Shown piece by piece: positions 8,243 through 16,788 of a stretch of DNA of 64,000 nt. The DNA lies in NCBI RefSeq assembly GCF_014212055.1, contig NZ_JACJVO010000033.1, forward strand, positions 1 through 64,000, written 5' to 3'. Made by a program: the position numbers and the translations under genes. The stretch's first letter is position 1; every line of letters begins with the position of its first letter. The notes under the pieces were generated by a model that was given only the letters and a program-made list of their open reading frames with translations, was not told where the DNA came from and did not search any database. This DNA comes from Cohnella zeiphila (GTDB lineage Bacteria > Bacillota > Bacilli > Paenibacillales > Paenibacillaceae).

Positions 8243-10963
8243 TTGGATGCCATCCATCCGGATTTTCAGTCCGTCTATTCCGCTCGCCAATCCGAGTACA
8301 TCCGGATTTTGCAGGGTCAGCCGTCCCGACTCGCGCTGGAGTTGATGAGCCTGCTCGGCGCCAGTAACGGCCGGGCGGTCGTCGTGTACCCAGAAGCCGT
8401 CCATTGGGAGCCGCAGCAGCGTCCTCACCATTGGCTGAGAGAGATGGCAAGGCGCGGCTACCTTTGTTTTTTCTGCGATCCCGCGGAAGGGGAGAGCGGC
8501 CTTCGCGAGATCGAGCCCCGATTATTCGCGCTGCGCGGCGGTCAAGGCGATCTGCTGCACGCGTTGCGAAGCCAATCGGCCATCGTGCTGTGCACCTGGA
8601 TGATGCAGATGGCCTGGGCCGATCTGCTGCCCCATAAAATCGTATGGTACGATCTCCTGGACAGCCTCGAATTTTTCTCTCTATACGACGACAACATGCT
8701 GGCGAAGCACCGGCAGCTGGTTCGATCGGCAGATATCGTTACCTATTCGGCGCGAAGCCTCGAACGCTTCCTGGAGAACAGGCCGGACGCGCTGCATCTT
8801 CCCAACGCGGCTTTTCCCGAGCATTTCGCCGGCGGACCGGAACGGCTCCCGCCGGAATCGGACGACGCGCCGCCTTGCGATCTGGAGCCGATCGCAGCCT
8901 GCGGTTGCCCGATCATCGGCTATTTCGGCGCCTTGGAAGAATGGTTCGACGCCGAAACGATCGGCCGTATCGCGTCGAGACGGCCCGAGTGGCAGTTCGT
9001 GCTGATCGGCAAAGGTCCGGTGCAGGGACGAATCCGGTCGGACAACGTTCACTTCTTGGGATTCAAAGAATATGAGCGAATCTCGGCGTACGGACGTTTT
9101 TTTCACGTGGGAATCATCCCGTTCACGGTGAACGGGATGACCGACTGCGTCTCCCCGGTCAAATTTTTCGAGTACGCCGCCTTGGGTTTGCCCGTCGTCT
9201 CCACTTCGATCGCCGAGATGATTCCTTATCGCTCGGAATGGGTGCGGATCGCCGACGGGGCGGACGCGTTCGAAGCCGCGATCGAGCAGGCGCTGAAGCC
9301 GGACGTTCGCCGCCTGGCGAAGGAGGAAGGAGCGGCGTTCGCCAGCCGGCAGCAATGGGGGCAGCGCTTCGAGCTGGTGCAGCGGCGCTTCGACGAGCTC
9401 CCGAAGGTTTGGCAGGCGTTCGCCAACGACCGTCCTGCCGGCAAGGTCGCGGTCATGGCCGCAACGTTCCTGGACTTCGAAGGAGAACGCTTCTATTCCG
9501 GCGGGGCGGAACGATATCTGCTCGACTTAAGCCGTCTGTGCCGCCGAATAGGGCTGGAACTCGTCATCTACCAATACGGAAATTACGCTTGGCGGCGCCG
9601 GTTCCAGGGCGTCGAGGTCATCTCGCTGTCCCGGGGAGGGCAGCACGCCCGGCAGCTGAGCGTGGCGACCGTCCGCATATTCAGCCGGCTGTTCCGCGAA
9701 CAGACGGACGGAAGGGCGGTCCTGGCTGTCTTTTCCGCCTATTTCAACGCTTGGCCTCACGGCAGCGGCTGCCCGAGCATCGGCATCGTTCACGGCGTCG
9801 GCTGGGACGACCCGGGAGCCCGCTTCGAAGACGGAATCGCCTTCTGGGAGCGCAATCGACGGTTTATCGAGGGAGCGAAATCGTGCGGCAGCCTGGTCTC
9901 GGTCGATACGAACTCGGCGAACTGGTTCCAGACGATCGACTATGAGCTCGGCCGCGGCATTCGGGTGATTCCGAATTACGTGGAGATTGCGGAGTTCACG
10001 CCCCGCCCGGATTACACGAGAACAGGCGATCGGATCGTCATCCTGTACCCTCGGAGACTTTATAGTCCGCGGGGACTTTTTCTGACGCTGGACATCGTCG
10101 ACCGGATACTGGAACGGTATCCGCAAGTCGACTTTCATTTCGTCGGCAACGGCGAGGCGGCCGATACGTCCCGCGTCGACGAGAAGCGGGAGAAGTGGGG
10201 CGACAGAATCCGTCGATATAACCTGCCGATGGAGGAAATGGCGAAAGCTTACCGGAATGCGGACATCTCGCTGATTCCGACGCTGCACAGCGAAGGGACC
10301 AGCCTCTCCTGCCTGGAAGCGATGGCGTGCGGCAACGCCGTGATCGCGACGCGGATCGGAGGATTGTCCGACCTGGTCATTCACGATCACAACGGCCTGC
10401 TGATCGAGCCGGACGCCGAGTCGCTGCATGAGGCGATACGGGAGCTGCTGGATCGGCCAGCCAAGCTGGCTGCGCTGAAGCGGCAGGCGGTGAAGGTGGC
10501 GAAGACGTTCTCCAAGCAGCGGTGGGAACGGAACTGGTTGACCGTTCTGGAAAAAGCGTTAGGCGGAAAGAGAGAAGGAAGGGTTCGGAATGACAACGCG
10601 GACGGCGGGCAATGGATCGAGATCTACTTGGCGGAAACGCCGAAGCCGAATCCGGCACTGGGCTCGCTCGTTCTGAACTTTCTGGAGCGCGGAGACACGG
10701 TCGTCCTGCGCATGAAAAACTTTGTCCACAAACGGATTCATTCCTTCGGCCGGTTGCAATGGATGGACTGGGGGGACCGCTCGTTCTCCGAACCGGACTG
10801 GGTGTTCGCCGGCCGGTCCGTTCTGGAAGAAGTGCGCCGGCCGGTCGATGCCGTCTGGGACGAAGAGGGGGAGTGGGAATGGATATCATCCTCTCGGCCA
10901 TCGCCCATCGAACGGGATCGACGCTCGTCCAGCGCATCTTCAACAAACGCGCAGGGACGCTGA
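8243..10963 (+). CDS. Double-domain glycosyltransferase (two GT4 modules)
   Basis: Fusion of about 906 residues. Module 1 (about 45-390) is TuaH-like and resembles the 340-residue enzyme at 4795-5817; it contains VSPVKFFEYAALGLPVVST. Module 2 (about 402-770) is a classic GT4 domain with the E-x7-E motif in EGTSLSCLEAMA near 683 and GGLSDLVIHDHNGLLIEP. A C-terminal tail of ~130 residues has no recognised fold. TTG start after a GGGGGG run. The last 85 bases overlap the sulfotransferase gene in another frame. Two linked transferases suggest consecutive sugar additions to one acceptor. Confidence 0.85.
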   Translation: MDAIHPDFQSVYSARQSEYIRILQGQPSRLALELMSLLGASNGRAVVVYPEAVHWEPQQRPHHWLREMARRGYLCFFCDPAEGESGLREIEPRLFALRGGQGDLLHALRSQSAIVLCTWMMQMAWADLLPHKIVWYDLLDSLEFFSLYDDNMLAKHRQLVRSADIVTYSARSLERFLENRPDALHLPNAAFPEHFAGGPERLPPESDDAPPCDLEPIAACGCPIIGYFGALEEWFDAETIGRIASRRPEWQFVLIGKGPVQGRIRSDNVHFLGFKEYERISAYGRFFHVGIIPFTVNGMTDCVSPVKFFEYAALGLPVVSTSIAEMIPYRSEWVRIADGADAFEAAIEQALKPDVRRLAKEEGAAFASRQQWGQRFELVQRRFDELPKVWQAFANDRPAGKVAVMAATFLDFEGERFYSGGAERYLLDLSRLCRRIGLELVIYQYGNYAWRRRFQGVEVISLSRGGQHARQLSVATVRIFSRLFREQTDGRAVLAVFSAYFNAWPHGSGCPSIGIVHGVGWDDPGARFEDGIAFWERNRRFIEGAKSCGSLVSVDTNSANWFQTIDYELGRGIRVIPNYVEIAEFTPRPDYTRTGDRIVILYPRRLYSPRGLFLTLDIVDRILERYPQVDFHFVGNGEAADTSRVDEKREKWGDRIRRYNLPMEEMAKAYRNADISLIPTLHSEGTSLSCLEAMACGNAVIATRIGGLSDLVIHDHNGLLIEPDAESLHEAIRELLDRPAKLAALKRQAVKVAKTFSKQRWERNWLTVLEKALGGKREGRVRNDNADGGQWIEIYLAETPKPNPALGSLVLNFLERGDTVVLRMKNFVHKRIHSFGRLQWMDWGDRSFSEPDWVFAGRSVLEEVRRPVDAVWDEEGEWEWISSSRPSPIERDRRSSSASSTNAQGR

Positions 10964-11619
10964 TCTGGGGCGAACATGGGGGCATCGTCAGCCAATTCGT
11001 CCGGATCCGCGCGCTGGCCGAGCATTTCGCCGTACACGGCAAGGCGGAGAAGAAAGCTTACTTCGGCAGCGGGGAGAATGCGAATACGTGGATCGCCAAC
11101 ATGTCTCCCGAGCCGGAGCGGATAGGCGAAGGCGTCGTCCAGGCCGTTCGAGCTTTCTTCGCGGCCGCTTATGCGGAGTATCGGGAAAGCCACGACCGGA
11201 TCGGCTTCAAGGAAGTCCGATACGGGAAGCCGGAGATCGAGCTGCTGAAAAGCTGTTACCCCGCGGCGACGATCGTGCTGCTCGTCCGCCATCCCGTCGA
11301 CGTCTGGCGCAGCGCGGCGGAGTTCTGGTCGGGGGATGCGGACCTGTTCGCCCGAATTTGGAACGAACGGGCGATCGCGTACGCGAAGCTTCGCGACCCG
11401 GAACGCGGCACTCATCTAGTAAGGTATGAAGACATCGTCGCTCGGGACGAGAACACGATAAGCTTGCTCTCGGAGCTGGCGGAGATCCCCCGCCCGGAAA
11501 TCGAGAAGGTGCTGGGCGTCCGTCTGAACAGCACCCGGACCGAGAGGAGCGAAGAGGATGTCGACCGCATTCGGTCGGTTTGCCAAGACGGCTTGACGCG
11601 GCTGGGATACGGCGAGTAA
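10879..11619 (+). CDS. Sulfotransferase-family protein
   Basis: About 246 residues. The N-terminal HRTGSTLVQRIFN (about 10-22) matches the 5'-phosphosulfate-binding loop of PAPS sulfotransferases, and VLLVRHPVDVWRS (about 132-144) matches the 3'-phosphate-binding motif. Start ATG follows a GAGGGGGAG purine run. It begins inside the 3' end of the double glycosyltransferase gene (85-base overlap), so the two are probably translated together and act on the same glycan. Sulfation of a bacterial surface glycan is inferred from family and context, not shown. Confidence 0.78.
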   Translation: MDIILSAIAHRTGSTLVQRIFNKRAGTLIWGEHGGIVSQFVRIRALAEHFAVHGKAEKKAYFGSGENANTWIANMSPEPERIGEGVVQAVRAFFAAAYAEYRESHDRIGFKEVRYGKPEIELLKSCYPAATIVLLVRHPVDVWRSAAEFWSGDADLFARIWNERAIAYAKLRDPERGTHLVRYEDIVARDENTISLLSELAEIPRPEIEKVLGVRLNSTRTERSEEDVDRIRSVCQDGLTRLGYGE

Positions 11620-11642
11620 ACGAATCGTTGACGATCTTGAAA

Positions 11643-11681
11643 TCAGGCGAAGCAGAGGTGAGGTGCCTCCGCTTCGCCTGA
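11643..11681. terminator. Long hairpin between convergent genes
   Basis: TCAGGCGAAGC (11643-11653) pairs perfectly with GCTTCGCCTGA (11671-11681); inner GAGG/CCTC pairing extends it. Only short T runs follow on either strand. It probably stops both the sulfotransferase and the methyltransferase transcripts. Confidence 0.6.
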
Positions 11682-11704
11682 CGGCATTTTCCCCTGGAGC
11701 GGGG

Positions 11705-12655
11705 CTATAAGCTTTTTCGAACGGTTATCATCGCGAAGCCCGATCCGGTCAGCATCGTATCGATCAGAGGGTTCGAAGGACCGAGCTCGGAGCGAAGGAG
11801 CCGGTCTCCGTATACCTCAAGCAGCCGATCGGTCAAATATCGGTTGACCCAGCCGATGACGAGATCCGCCGCGGCGCGGGTCCGGGGCGTATCGATCTCC
11901 GCGAACGCGGAACAGAACTCTTCGCCCCAGAAGCGGCTGGTCATGACGTTGCTGATGTTGAGAAGCGGACGGATGGGAAACGGAAAAGCCTTTACGACCT
12001 CGAAGAAAGGAGAGAAGCGCCGGACGATGTCCTCCAGCGTTTCGACGCCGATATGTCCCTCCATATAGACATATTTGCGCACGACGTCTTCCGGGTCTTT
12101 GGGGTTGCAGTTCAAGTAGTCGACGAAGCCGGATTCGATGCCGTGAAATCCGTATCCTCCGGGCTTGGTTACCCGTTGGAGCTCCCCGATCATCGCATCC
12201 TTGCTCCGAAATTCGATATGCCCGAAGTAATCCATCGTATAGATGAAATCGAATTCGTCGTCTGCGTAGGGAAGCCCTTGAACGACGTCGCAGGTCACGG
12301 CTTCGTCAAAACCGTTCTGTCTGGCGATGTCGATGCAGCTGGAGCTCATGTCCACGCCGTACAACCGCACATCCGGAAAAAAGCGCTTGATCCGCGCGCC
12401 GAAGGTGCCGGACCCGCAGCCGACTTCAAGTACCTTCAAAGCCGGGTTTCCCGTCTCGTTTACCCGGCTGCGAAGCGTGTCCATTAGGTTGGACGCTTTC
12501 TGATAAGCGACCGAGCCGCGAGTGACCCGGCTTTCCTGGGCCGCGACGCCGACGACATTGCTGTAAGCGAACCTCTCCTGGTAGTAAACGGCGGGGTCCA
12601 TATCGAACAAGGCATAAGTAATCTCATTTTTCGATCTATCCGAATTCTCGGCCAA
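11705..12655 (-). CDS. Class I SAM-dependent methyltransferase
   Basis: 316 residues. The SAM-binding loop VLEVGCGSGTFG (about 75-86), an acidic end of strand 2 (YGVDMSSSCIDIA) and the motif DEFDFIYTMDYFGHIE mark a Rossmann-fold methyltransferase. The TTG start has AAGGGAG eight bases upstream. It is convergent with the sulfotransferase gene across a hairpin. Context suggests modification of a sugar or surface glycan, but the substrate is unknown. Confidence 0.85.
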   Translation of the reverse strand: MAENSDRSKNEITYALFDMDPAVYYQERFAYSNVVGVAAQESRVTRGSVAYQKASNLMDTLRSRVNETGNPALKVLEVGCGSGTFGARIKRFFPDVRLYGVDMSSSCIDIARQNGFDEAVTCDVVQGLPYADDEFDFIYTMDYFGHIEFRSKDAMIGELQRVTKPGGYGFHGIESGFVDYLNCNPKDPEDVVRKYVYMEGHIGVETLEDIVRRFSPFFEVVKAFPFPIRPLLNISNVMTSRFWGEEFCSAFAEIDTPRTRAAADLVIGWVNRYLTDRLLEVYGDRLLRSELGPSNPLIDTMLTGSGFAMITVRKSL

Positions 12656-12763
12656 CCGATTGTCTCCCTTCGAAAAAAATTCCGAGAGCGTAGAAGGTAC
12701 CGTCTCGGCTCATCTTACGATATTCCCGAGAGCCGGTTTTTGGCACGTTGAAACGGCCGGGCA

Positions 12764-12793
12764 TTGCGGCAGGTATCGCATTTCACGTATAAT
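12764..12793 (+). promoter_or_regulatory. SigA-type promoter of the EF-G-binding protein leader
   Basis: TTGCGG (12764-12769), 18-base spacer, TATAAT (12788-12793). The start of transcription would fall near 12800, directly before the leader-peptide ribosome binding site. Confidence 0.6.
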
Positions 12794-12817
12794 GTTGGGC
12801 AAAGGGGGTCGATCGTG

Positions 12818-12865
12818 ATGGCAAATCCGTTTGCCGGAGCTGGCAACGACTCGTGCAAAGCCTGA
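12818..12865 (+). CDS. Putative 15-residue leader peptide
   Basis: Reads MANPFAGAGNDSCKA and stops at TGA. AAAGGGGG (12801-12808) lies nine bases upstream. The last codons (12853-12862) are perfectly complementary to 12947-12956, just before the anti-SD strand of the downstream gene. Position, size and pairing fit an attenuator leader peptide. No protein function is implied. Confidence 0.5.
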   Translation: MANPFAGAGNDSCKA

Positions 12866-12987
12866 TATTGGGGCGATACTTTGCATGGGGCGGACGAAGA
12901 TCTTGAAGGGATATCGCCCGATAAGAAAATATCGTTTCTAATAATGGGCTTTGCACCTTATTTGTGCTTTCCAAACAAAATAAGGGG
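12853..12987 (+). promoter_or_regulatory. Putative attenuator RNA structures hiding the downstream SD
   Basis: Four pairings are visible: GTGCAAAGCC (12853-12862) with GGCTTTGCAC (12947-12956); GGGCGATA (12871-12878) with TATCGCCC (12912-12919); AGAAA (12924-12928) with TTTCT (12935-12939); CCTTATTT (12956-12963) with AAATAAGG (12978-12985). The last one sequesters the SD AAGGGG (12982-12987) of the gene starting at 12998. A short competing hairpin, GCAC (12953-12956) with GTGC (12964-12967), would leave the anti-SD strand in its loop. Confidence 0.55.
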
Positions 12988-12997
12988 CTGAGAACGA

Positions 12998-13657
12998 ATG
13001 TGCCAACCATTTATTAGAAACCACCAATATAATCAAATCCTGAAACAAGCCAAGCTTCTGCAGAAAGCGTTCGAGACCGGTTCCGACCCGAAAGTGACGG
13101 AGTCGGTAAGGGAGAGCGCGCTTATTCACGTAATGGAAGCATTCCCGGATGCAACGGAAACGCAGAAGCAGACGCTGGAGCAATTGGTTTCGCTTCGATC
13201 GGAAGAGCAGTTCCGCGACTATATGCGCTCGCTGGAGCCTTTGATGGAAGAGTTCTCTCCGGTAACGGAGCAGCAGCTGAAGAAGCTGTTTCCGAAGGTC
13301 AAAAAACTGAAGGTCCCCGATCTGTCCGCGGTCGACTTCCGTTACGTCACCTATTTGGGCTGGACCGATGTGGCGACCGGCAAGCTGTTTCTCGTTTACC
13401 GGCTGGACGGCAGGCTTGTCGGAATCGAAGGAAGATTTACGCCCGCGAATAAGAAAGGAGCTTGCTTCCTGTGCCGGCGCCAGGAAGAAGTCGCCTTGTT
13501 CACGGCGGTTACCAAGTCGAGGCCGGCAGGCGCATCGCCCGACTATTATAAGGCGATCGGCAATTATATGTGTACGGATAGCGAGGTTTGCAACCGGAAT
13601 CTGACGGATACCGCGATTCTGGAGAAGTTCGTTCGGGACGTTACGGATTTTCGGTAA
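12998..13657 (+). CDS. FusB/FusC-family EF-G-binding protein
   Basis: 219 residues, the usual length for the family. The N-terminal helical part (about 1-105) is followed by a treble-clef zinc finger with C156, C159, C192 and C198 (CFLC and CTDSEVC). Family members bind elongation factor G and free it from fusidic-acid-stalled ribosomes; chromosomal homologues in soil Bacillales may protect translation more generally. Start ATG at 12998 with AAGGGG ten bases upstream. Expression is probably controlled by the leader and hairpin upstream. A strong terminator follows, so it is monocistronic. Confidence 0.85.
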   Translation: MCQPFIRNHQYNQILKQAKLLQKAFETGSDPKVTESVRESALIHVMEAFPDATETQKQTLEQLVSLRSEEQFRDYMRSLEPLMEEFSPVTEQQLKKLFPKVKKLKVPDLSAVDFRYVTYLGWTDVATGKLFLVYRLDGRLVGIEGRFTPANKKGACFLCRRQEEVALFTAVTKSRPAGASPDYYKAIGNYMCTDSEVCNRNLTDTAILEKFVRDVTDFR

Positions 13658-13661
13658 AAGG

Positions 13662-13692
13662 AAAGCCCGCCAAGCCGTTGGCGGGCTTTTTT
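13662..13692 (+). terminator. Rho-independent terminator
   Basis: AGCCCGCCAA and TTGGCGGGCT pair around a four-base GCCG loop and six T residues follow. It starts within five bases of the EF-G-binding protein stop codon. Confidence 0.93.
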
Positions 13693-13771
13693 CCACAGAT
13701 CCGGCGGCGATCGGCGGCTAGCTGCGAATGTTTAGTTTACATAATATATCTTATGTAAACTTTTAGGAAAG

Positions 13772-14659
13772 TCACTTCCAAACCTTAATGGCGGCCGCCT
13801 CTTTGCTGTGCCCGATAGCCGGAAGGCTGTAGAAATCCTCGATCGTCCGAAGAATGCTGTAATGGTTTGTACGGACATCGTACGATTGGGGCTTCACGCC
13901 GGAGCCTACCAGAACGGTCGGAATTTTGTTTTTCGCGCTGCGATCGTCCTCGTCCCAAGTCAGAATGAGCAAGCTGTTGTGCTTGCGCGCCCAATCGACG
14001 TATCCGGATAGATTAGTCTTGAGCCAATCGTCTCCTTGTTTGATCGTTCCGTCATGAATGTCGTGCTTCAGATTGGGGATGACGAAAGAGACCGTCGGAA
14101 GCTTGGCGTAATCTTTCGGGAAGCTGGAGAAAGGCAAATTGACGGAGGCCGGTACGTTGGAGAAGTCGGCCCACGGATTATGTTTTCTCGCATAGGATGT
14201 TTTCAGATCGTAAGGTCCCGTATACCCGGCTTTGGGAAGCCCATCGGAATATCCGCCGAACGTATAGCCGTGCTTGATGAGTTCGGCGGCCAGGTTGTCC
14301 GTCTTGAACGTATGGCTCGGGAGGTCGTCCGTTACCTTCTGATTCGATCCGGAGAACAGATCCAGATAATTCGGCTGGCTCGGATGCTCGATGGCGTAAT
14401 GATTCGTCAAGTTGGCGCCGAGCTTCATCAGCTTGTTCATATAAGGAGCGTCGGGATTGCCGGCGATTTCGCGATAGGAATGATTCTCCTCCATGACGAC
14501 GACAATGTGCTCCGGCCTCGCGGGAAGCGGGGAAGAGGGAGTACTCGCCGCTTTCACGGATCCGCCGCCATCGTTCGCGCGATCGGTCATGGGATGCATC
14601 AGGAACAGCCCGGAGGCGAGAAAGGGAGCGATGAGAGGAATCCAGAATAATTTCCACAT
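13772..14659 (-). CDS. Secreted phosphoesterase (acid phosphatase / PLC-like)
   Basis: 295 residues with an N-terminal hydrophobic signal or anchor (about 3-22). The motif VVVMEENHSY (E57-E58-N59-H60), HPSQPNYLDLFSG, the FVIPNLKHDIHDG segment and LTWDEDD fit the phosphoesterase family shared by phospholipase C and AcpA-type phosphatases. It is the second gene of a minus-strand pair, 13 bases after a COG4705 membrane protein gene. It probably releases phosphate from extracellular esters; the exact substrate is open. Confidence 0.82.
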   Translation of the reverse strand: MWKLFWIPLIAPFLASGLFLMHPMTDRANDGGGSVKAASTPSSPLPARPEHIVVVMEENHSYREIAGNPDAPYMNKLMKLGANLTNHYAIEHPSQPNYLDLFSGSNQKVTDDLPSHTFKTDNLAAELIKHGYTFGGYSDGLPKAGYTGPYDLKTSYARKHNPWADFSNVPASVNLPFSSFPKDYAKLPTVSFVIPNLKHDIHDGTIKQGDDWLKTNLSGYVDWARKHNSLLILTWDEDDRSAKNKIPTVLVGSGVKPQSYDVRTNHYSILRTIEDFYSLPAIGHSKEAAAIKVWK

Positions 14660-14672
14660 GCCAAACCCTCAT

Positions 14673-15470
14673 TTACGTTAAGTTAAGCCGGCTTTCCAGC
14701 TCCGGATCTTTGGCGGCCGAACCGCCGCGGAACGCTACCAGCACCACGATCAGAATCGTCAGAACCAAGCTTACTTCGCCTTTGCCCCATCCGAGGCCGC
14801 CGCTTCCATGAGCCGCCGAGAGCCAATCCGCGAACGATGCGCCGACCGGCCGCGTCATGATATAGGCGAACCAGAAAGCGAAAATTTCCTTGAACCCGAA
14901 CAGGAAATACCCGATGGCCGGAATCGCAAGCACGACGGCAAACCAAATCCCTGAGGCCAGATAGCCCAGATGCAGAGAATTCGCGGTCATGTCGCCGGCT
15001 GCGGTGCCGAGAGCGAACGTCGTCAGTACGGTCATCCAGTAGAAAACTTCCCGGCGCCGGGTGCAGATGCTGTGAACGGACAGCGTTTTTTCCTTCCTGT
15101 ACCAGACGATCAAAATGACGGCCAGCAGCACGGCAAAAAATGCGGTGGACGCGACATAAGGAATTCCCAGGCCGACCCGGACCACATCGGCAGCCATCGT
15201 CCCGAAGATGCTGACCATCACGACCACGAGCCAATACACCCAGGGAATGAAGCGTCTCGCTTTAAACTGCATGATCATGGCCGCTATAAAGATCAATACG
15301 CTAAGAGGTCCGGAGACGATCGGGTTCAAACGCTCGAACAGGAAGTCGGAAGCGACTTCGCCCATACCGGTCGTGAGCAGCTTGATGATCCAGAAGTATA
15401 CCGTAATTTCCGGAACTTTGGCCGCAAGGCTTTTGACATCTTGGAGAGTGGGGGATAGCGGCTTGTCCAT
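14673..15470 (-). CDS. COG4705-type multispanning membrane protein
   Basis: 265 residues, mostly hydrophobic, with about eight helices in paired blocks. The repeated motifs TTGMGEVASDF, GTMAADVVRVGLGIPY, LGTAAGDMTANSLHLGY and TRPVGASFADWL look like an internal four-fold repeat and are typical of COG4705, a family of unknown function. The ATG at 15470 is chosen because GGAGGAG lies ten bases upstream; an earlier in-frame start lacks an SD. It is co-transcribed with the phosphatase-like gene, which suggests a joint role at the cell surface. Confidence 0.78.
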   Translation of the reverse strand: MDKPLSPTLQDVKSLAAKVPEITVYFWIIKLLTTGMGEVASDFLFERLNPIVSGPLSVLIFIAAMIMQFKARRFIPWVYWLVVVMVSIFGTMAADVVRVGLGIPYVASTAFFAVLLAVILIVWYRKEKTLSVHSICTRRREVFYWMTVLTTFALGTAAGDMTANSLHLGYLASGIWFAVVLAIPAIGYFLFGFKEIFAFWFAYIMTRPVGASFADWLSAAHGSGGLGWGKGEVSLVLTILIVVLVAFRGGSAAKDPELESRLNLT

Positions 15471-15548
15471 GCGTTTGAATCTCCTCCGTGATTCCGAATG
15501 ATCTGACACCTCACCATCATAAAGTCGAGTTATTAACAATCCATTAAG

Positions 15549-15595
15549 CTCCCATGTTCAACTTCTTAAATCATGGGAGGATATCGGATCCCTCC
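15549..15595. promoter_or_regulatory. Alternative hairpins before the cation exporter gene
   Basis: CTCCCATG (15549-15556) pairs with CATGGGAG (15572-15579). GGGAGG (15575-15580) can instead pair with CCCTCC (15590-15595). The two exclude each other. This may be a transcript end for the minus-strand pair or a leader element; nothing else is visible here. Confidence 0.3.
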
Positions 15596-15686
15596 TGAAA
15601 CGTTTGGTCATCCCGAACGTATGAAATGCAGAACGCCGTTTTTTTTTACAAAATAGGATGGAAGATTGGGAGGAACATTTCTTCGA

Positions 15687-16664
15687 ATGGAAACAGACAG
15701 TAGTCGGAACGGTTTTTGGCAACTCATCAAAAAGGGAAATACATCGTCCGCCTCGGCCGCAATCGGGAATACGGGAATCGCCATCGTGAAAGGAATCGCC
15801 GCCATTGTAACCGGAAGCGGCGCGATGTTCGCTTCGGCGATGCACTCTACGGCGGACGCGGTGAACCAGGCGTTCGTCTTCGCCGGCAGCGTGCTGGCCG
15901 AGAAGAAGCCGACCCGAAGGTTCCCGGTCGGATTCGGGCGAGTCATCAACCTGTTCTGCATGGTGGCGGTGATCGTAGTAACCGTCATGGCGTACGAAAC
16001 GATTCGCGAAGGCATCCACTTGCTGTCTCATCCGTCCGAATCCCATGGCTTCTGGCTGAATGTGATCGTATTGCTGCTATCCATCGCCGTAGACGGTTTT
16101 GTCTTGATCAAGGCGATGAAGGAGATCCTGCATGAGGCCCGGGTCAAAGCCTCGGGCCTCACTATTCTTCGGGCGGCGTTCCGCCATATCGGACGAGCCG
16201 CACCTCCGACACGCCTCGTATTTTATGAGGATCTCGTCGCAACGGCGGGCGGATTGTTGGCTTTATTGGCCGTAGTCGTCACCTCGCTGACGAGCTTTAC
16301 GCTGCTTGACGGCATCTCGACCCTGCTGATCGGCTGCCTGATGGTGGTCGTGGCTTTCCGGGTCGGTTACGATAATATGGTGGGGCTGATCGGCGTGGCC
16401 GCACCGCCGGAAGTGGAGGAGAAGGTCGCCAAGATCATTTTCTCCCATACGCAAGTTACCGACATCAATGAGATGCGAATCCTGCAGGAGGGGCGTTATT
16501 ATCACGTGGAAGGTCTCATCGAGCTGATGCCCGGCCTTACGTTGGCGGATGCCGACGACATTAAATTCAAGGTAAGAGACAGCCTGCTGCTGGATAAAGA
16601 CATATCGGACGTCACCATCGGCATTATCGAAGATAACGGGTTTAAGAACTGGAAGCATGCCTAA
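15687..16664 (+). CDS. Cation diffusion facilitator family transporter
   Basis: 325 residues. Six membrane helices fill about 25-250, with a cytoplasmic C-terminal ferredoxin-like domain (about 255-325). Helix 2 holds H53 and D57 (MHSTADAVNQ) and helix 5 holds E181-D182 (YEDLVATAGG). This HxxxD/ED arrangement resembles the YdbO/SLC30A9-like branch rather than the HxxxD/HxxxD zinc exporters. It probably exports divalent metal by proton exchange; zinc is likely but not proven. GGGAGGA lies 12 bases before the ATG. Confidence 0.85.
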   Translation: METDSSRNGFWQLIKKGNTSSASAAIGNTGIAIVKGIAAIVTGSGAMFASAMHSTADAVNQAFVFAGSVLAEKKPTRRFPVGFGRVINLFCMVAVIVVTVMAYETIREGIHLLSHPSESHGFWLNVIVLLLSIAVDGFVLIKAMKEILHEARVKASGLTILRAAFRHIGRAAPPTRLVFYEDLVATAGGLLALLAVVVTSLTSFTLLDGISTLLIGCLMVVVAFRVGYDNMVGLIGVAAPPEVEEKVAKIIFSHTQVTDINEMRILQEGRYYHVEGLIELMPGLTLADADDIKFKVRDSLLLDKDISDVTIGIIEDNGFKNWKHA

Positions 16665-16729
16665 GAAATAACTGTTGGAAGATCATTTCCGACGGTTTTA
16701 TAGAGAAGTTTGCAGGGATATTACGCGAA

Positions 16730-16774
16730 AAAAGCCGCAGGGTATCGACGGTTATGACGGTACCTGCGGCTTTT
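16730..16774. terminator. Bidirectional terminator
   Basis: AAAAGCCGCAGG (16730-16741) pairs with CCTGCGGCTTTT (16763-16774). Each arm has an A/T run, so it can end both the cation transporter and the convergent DinB transcript. Confidence 0.9.
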
Positions 16775-16788
16775 CGGTACGTCATCGT

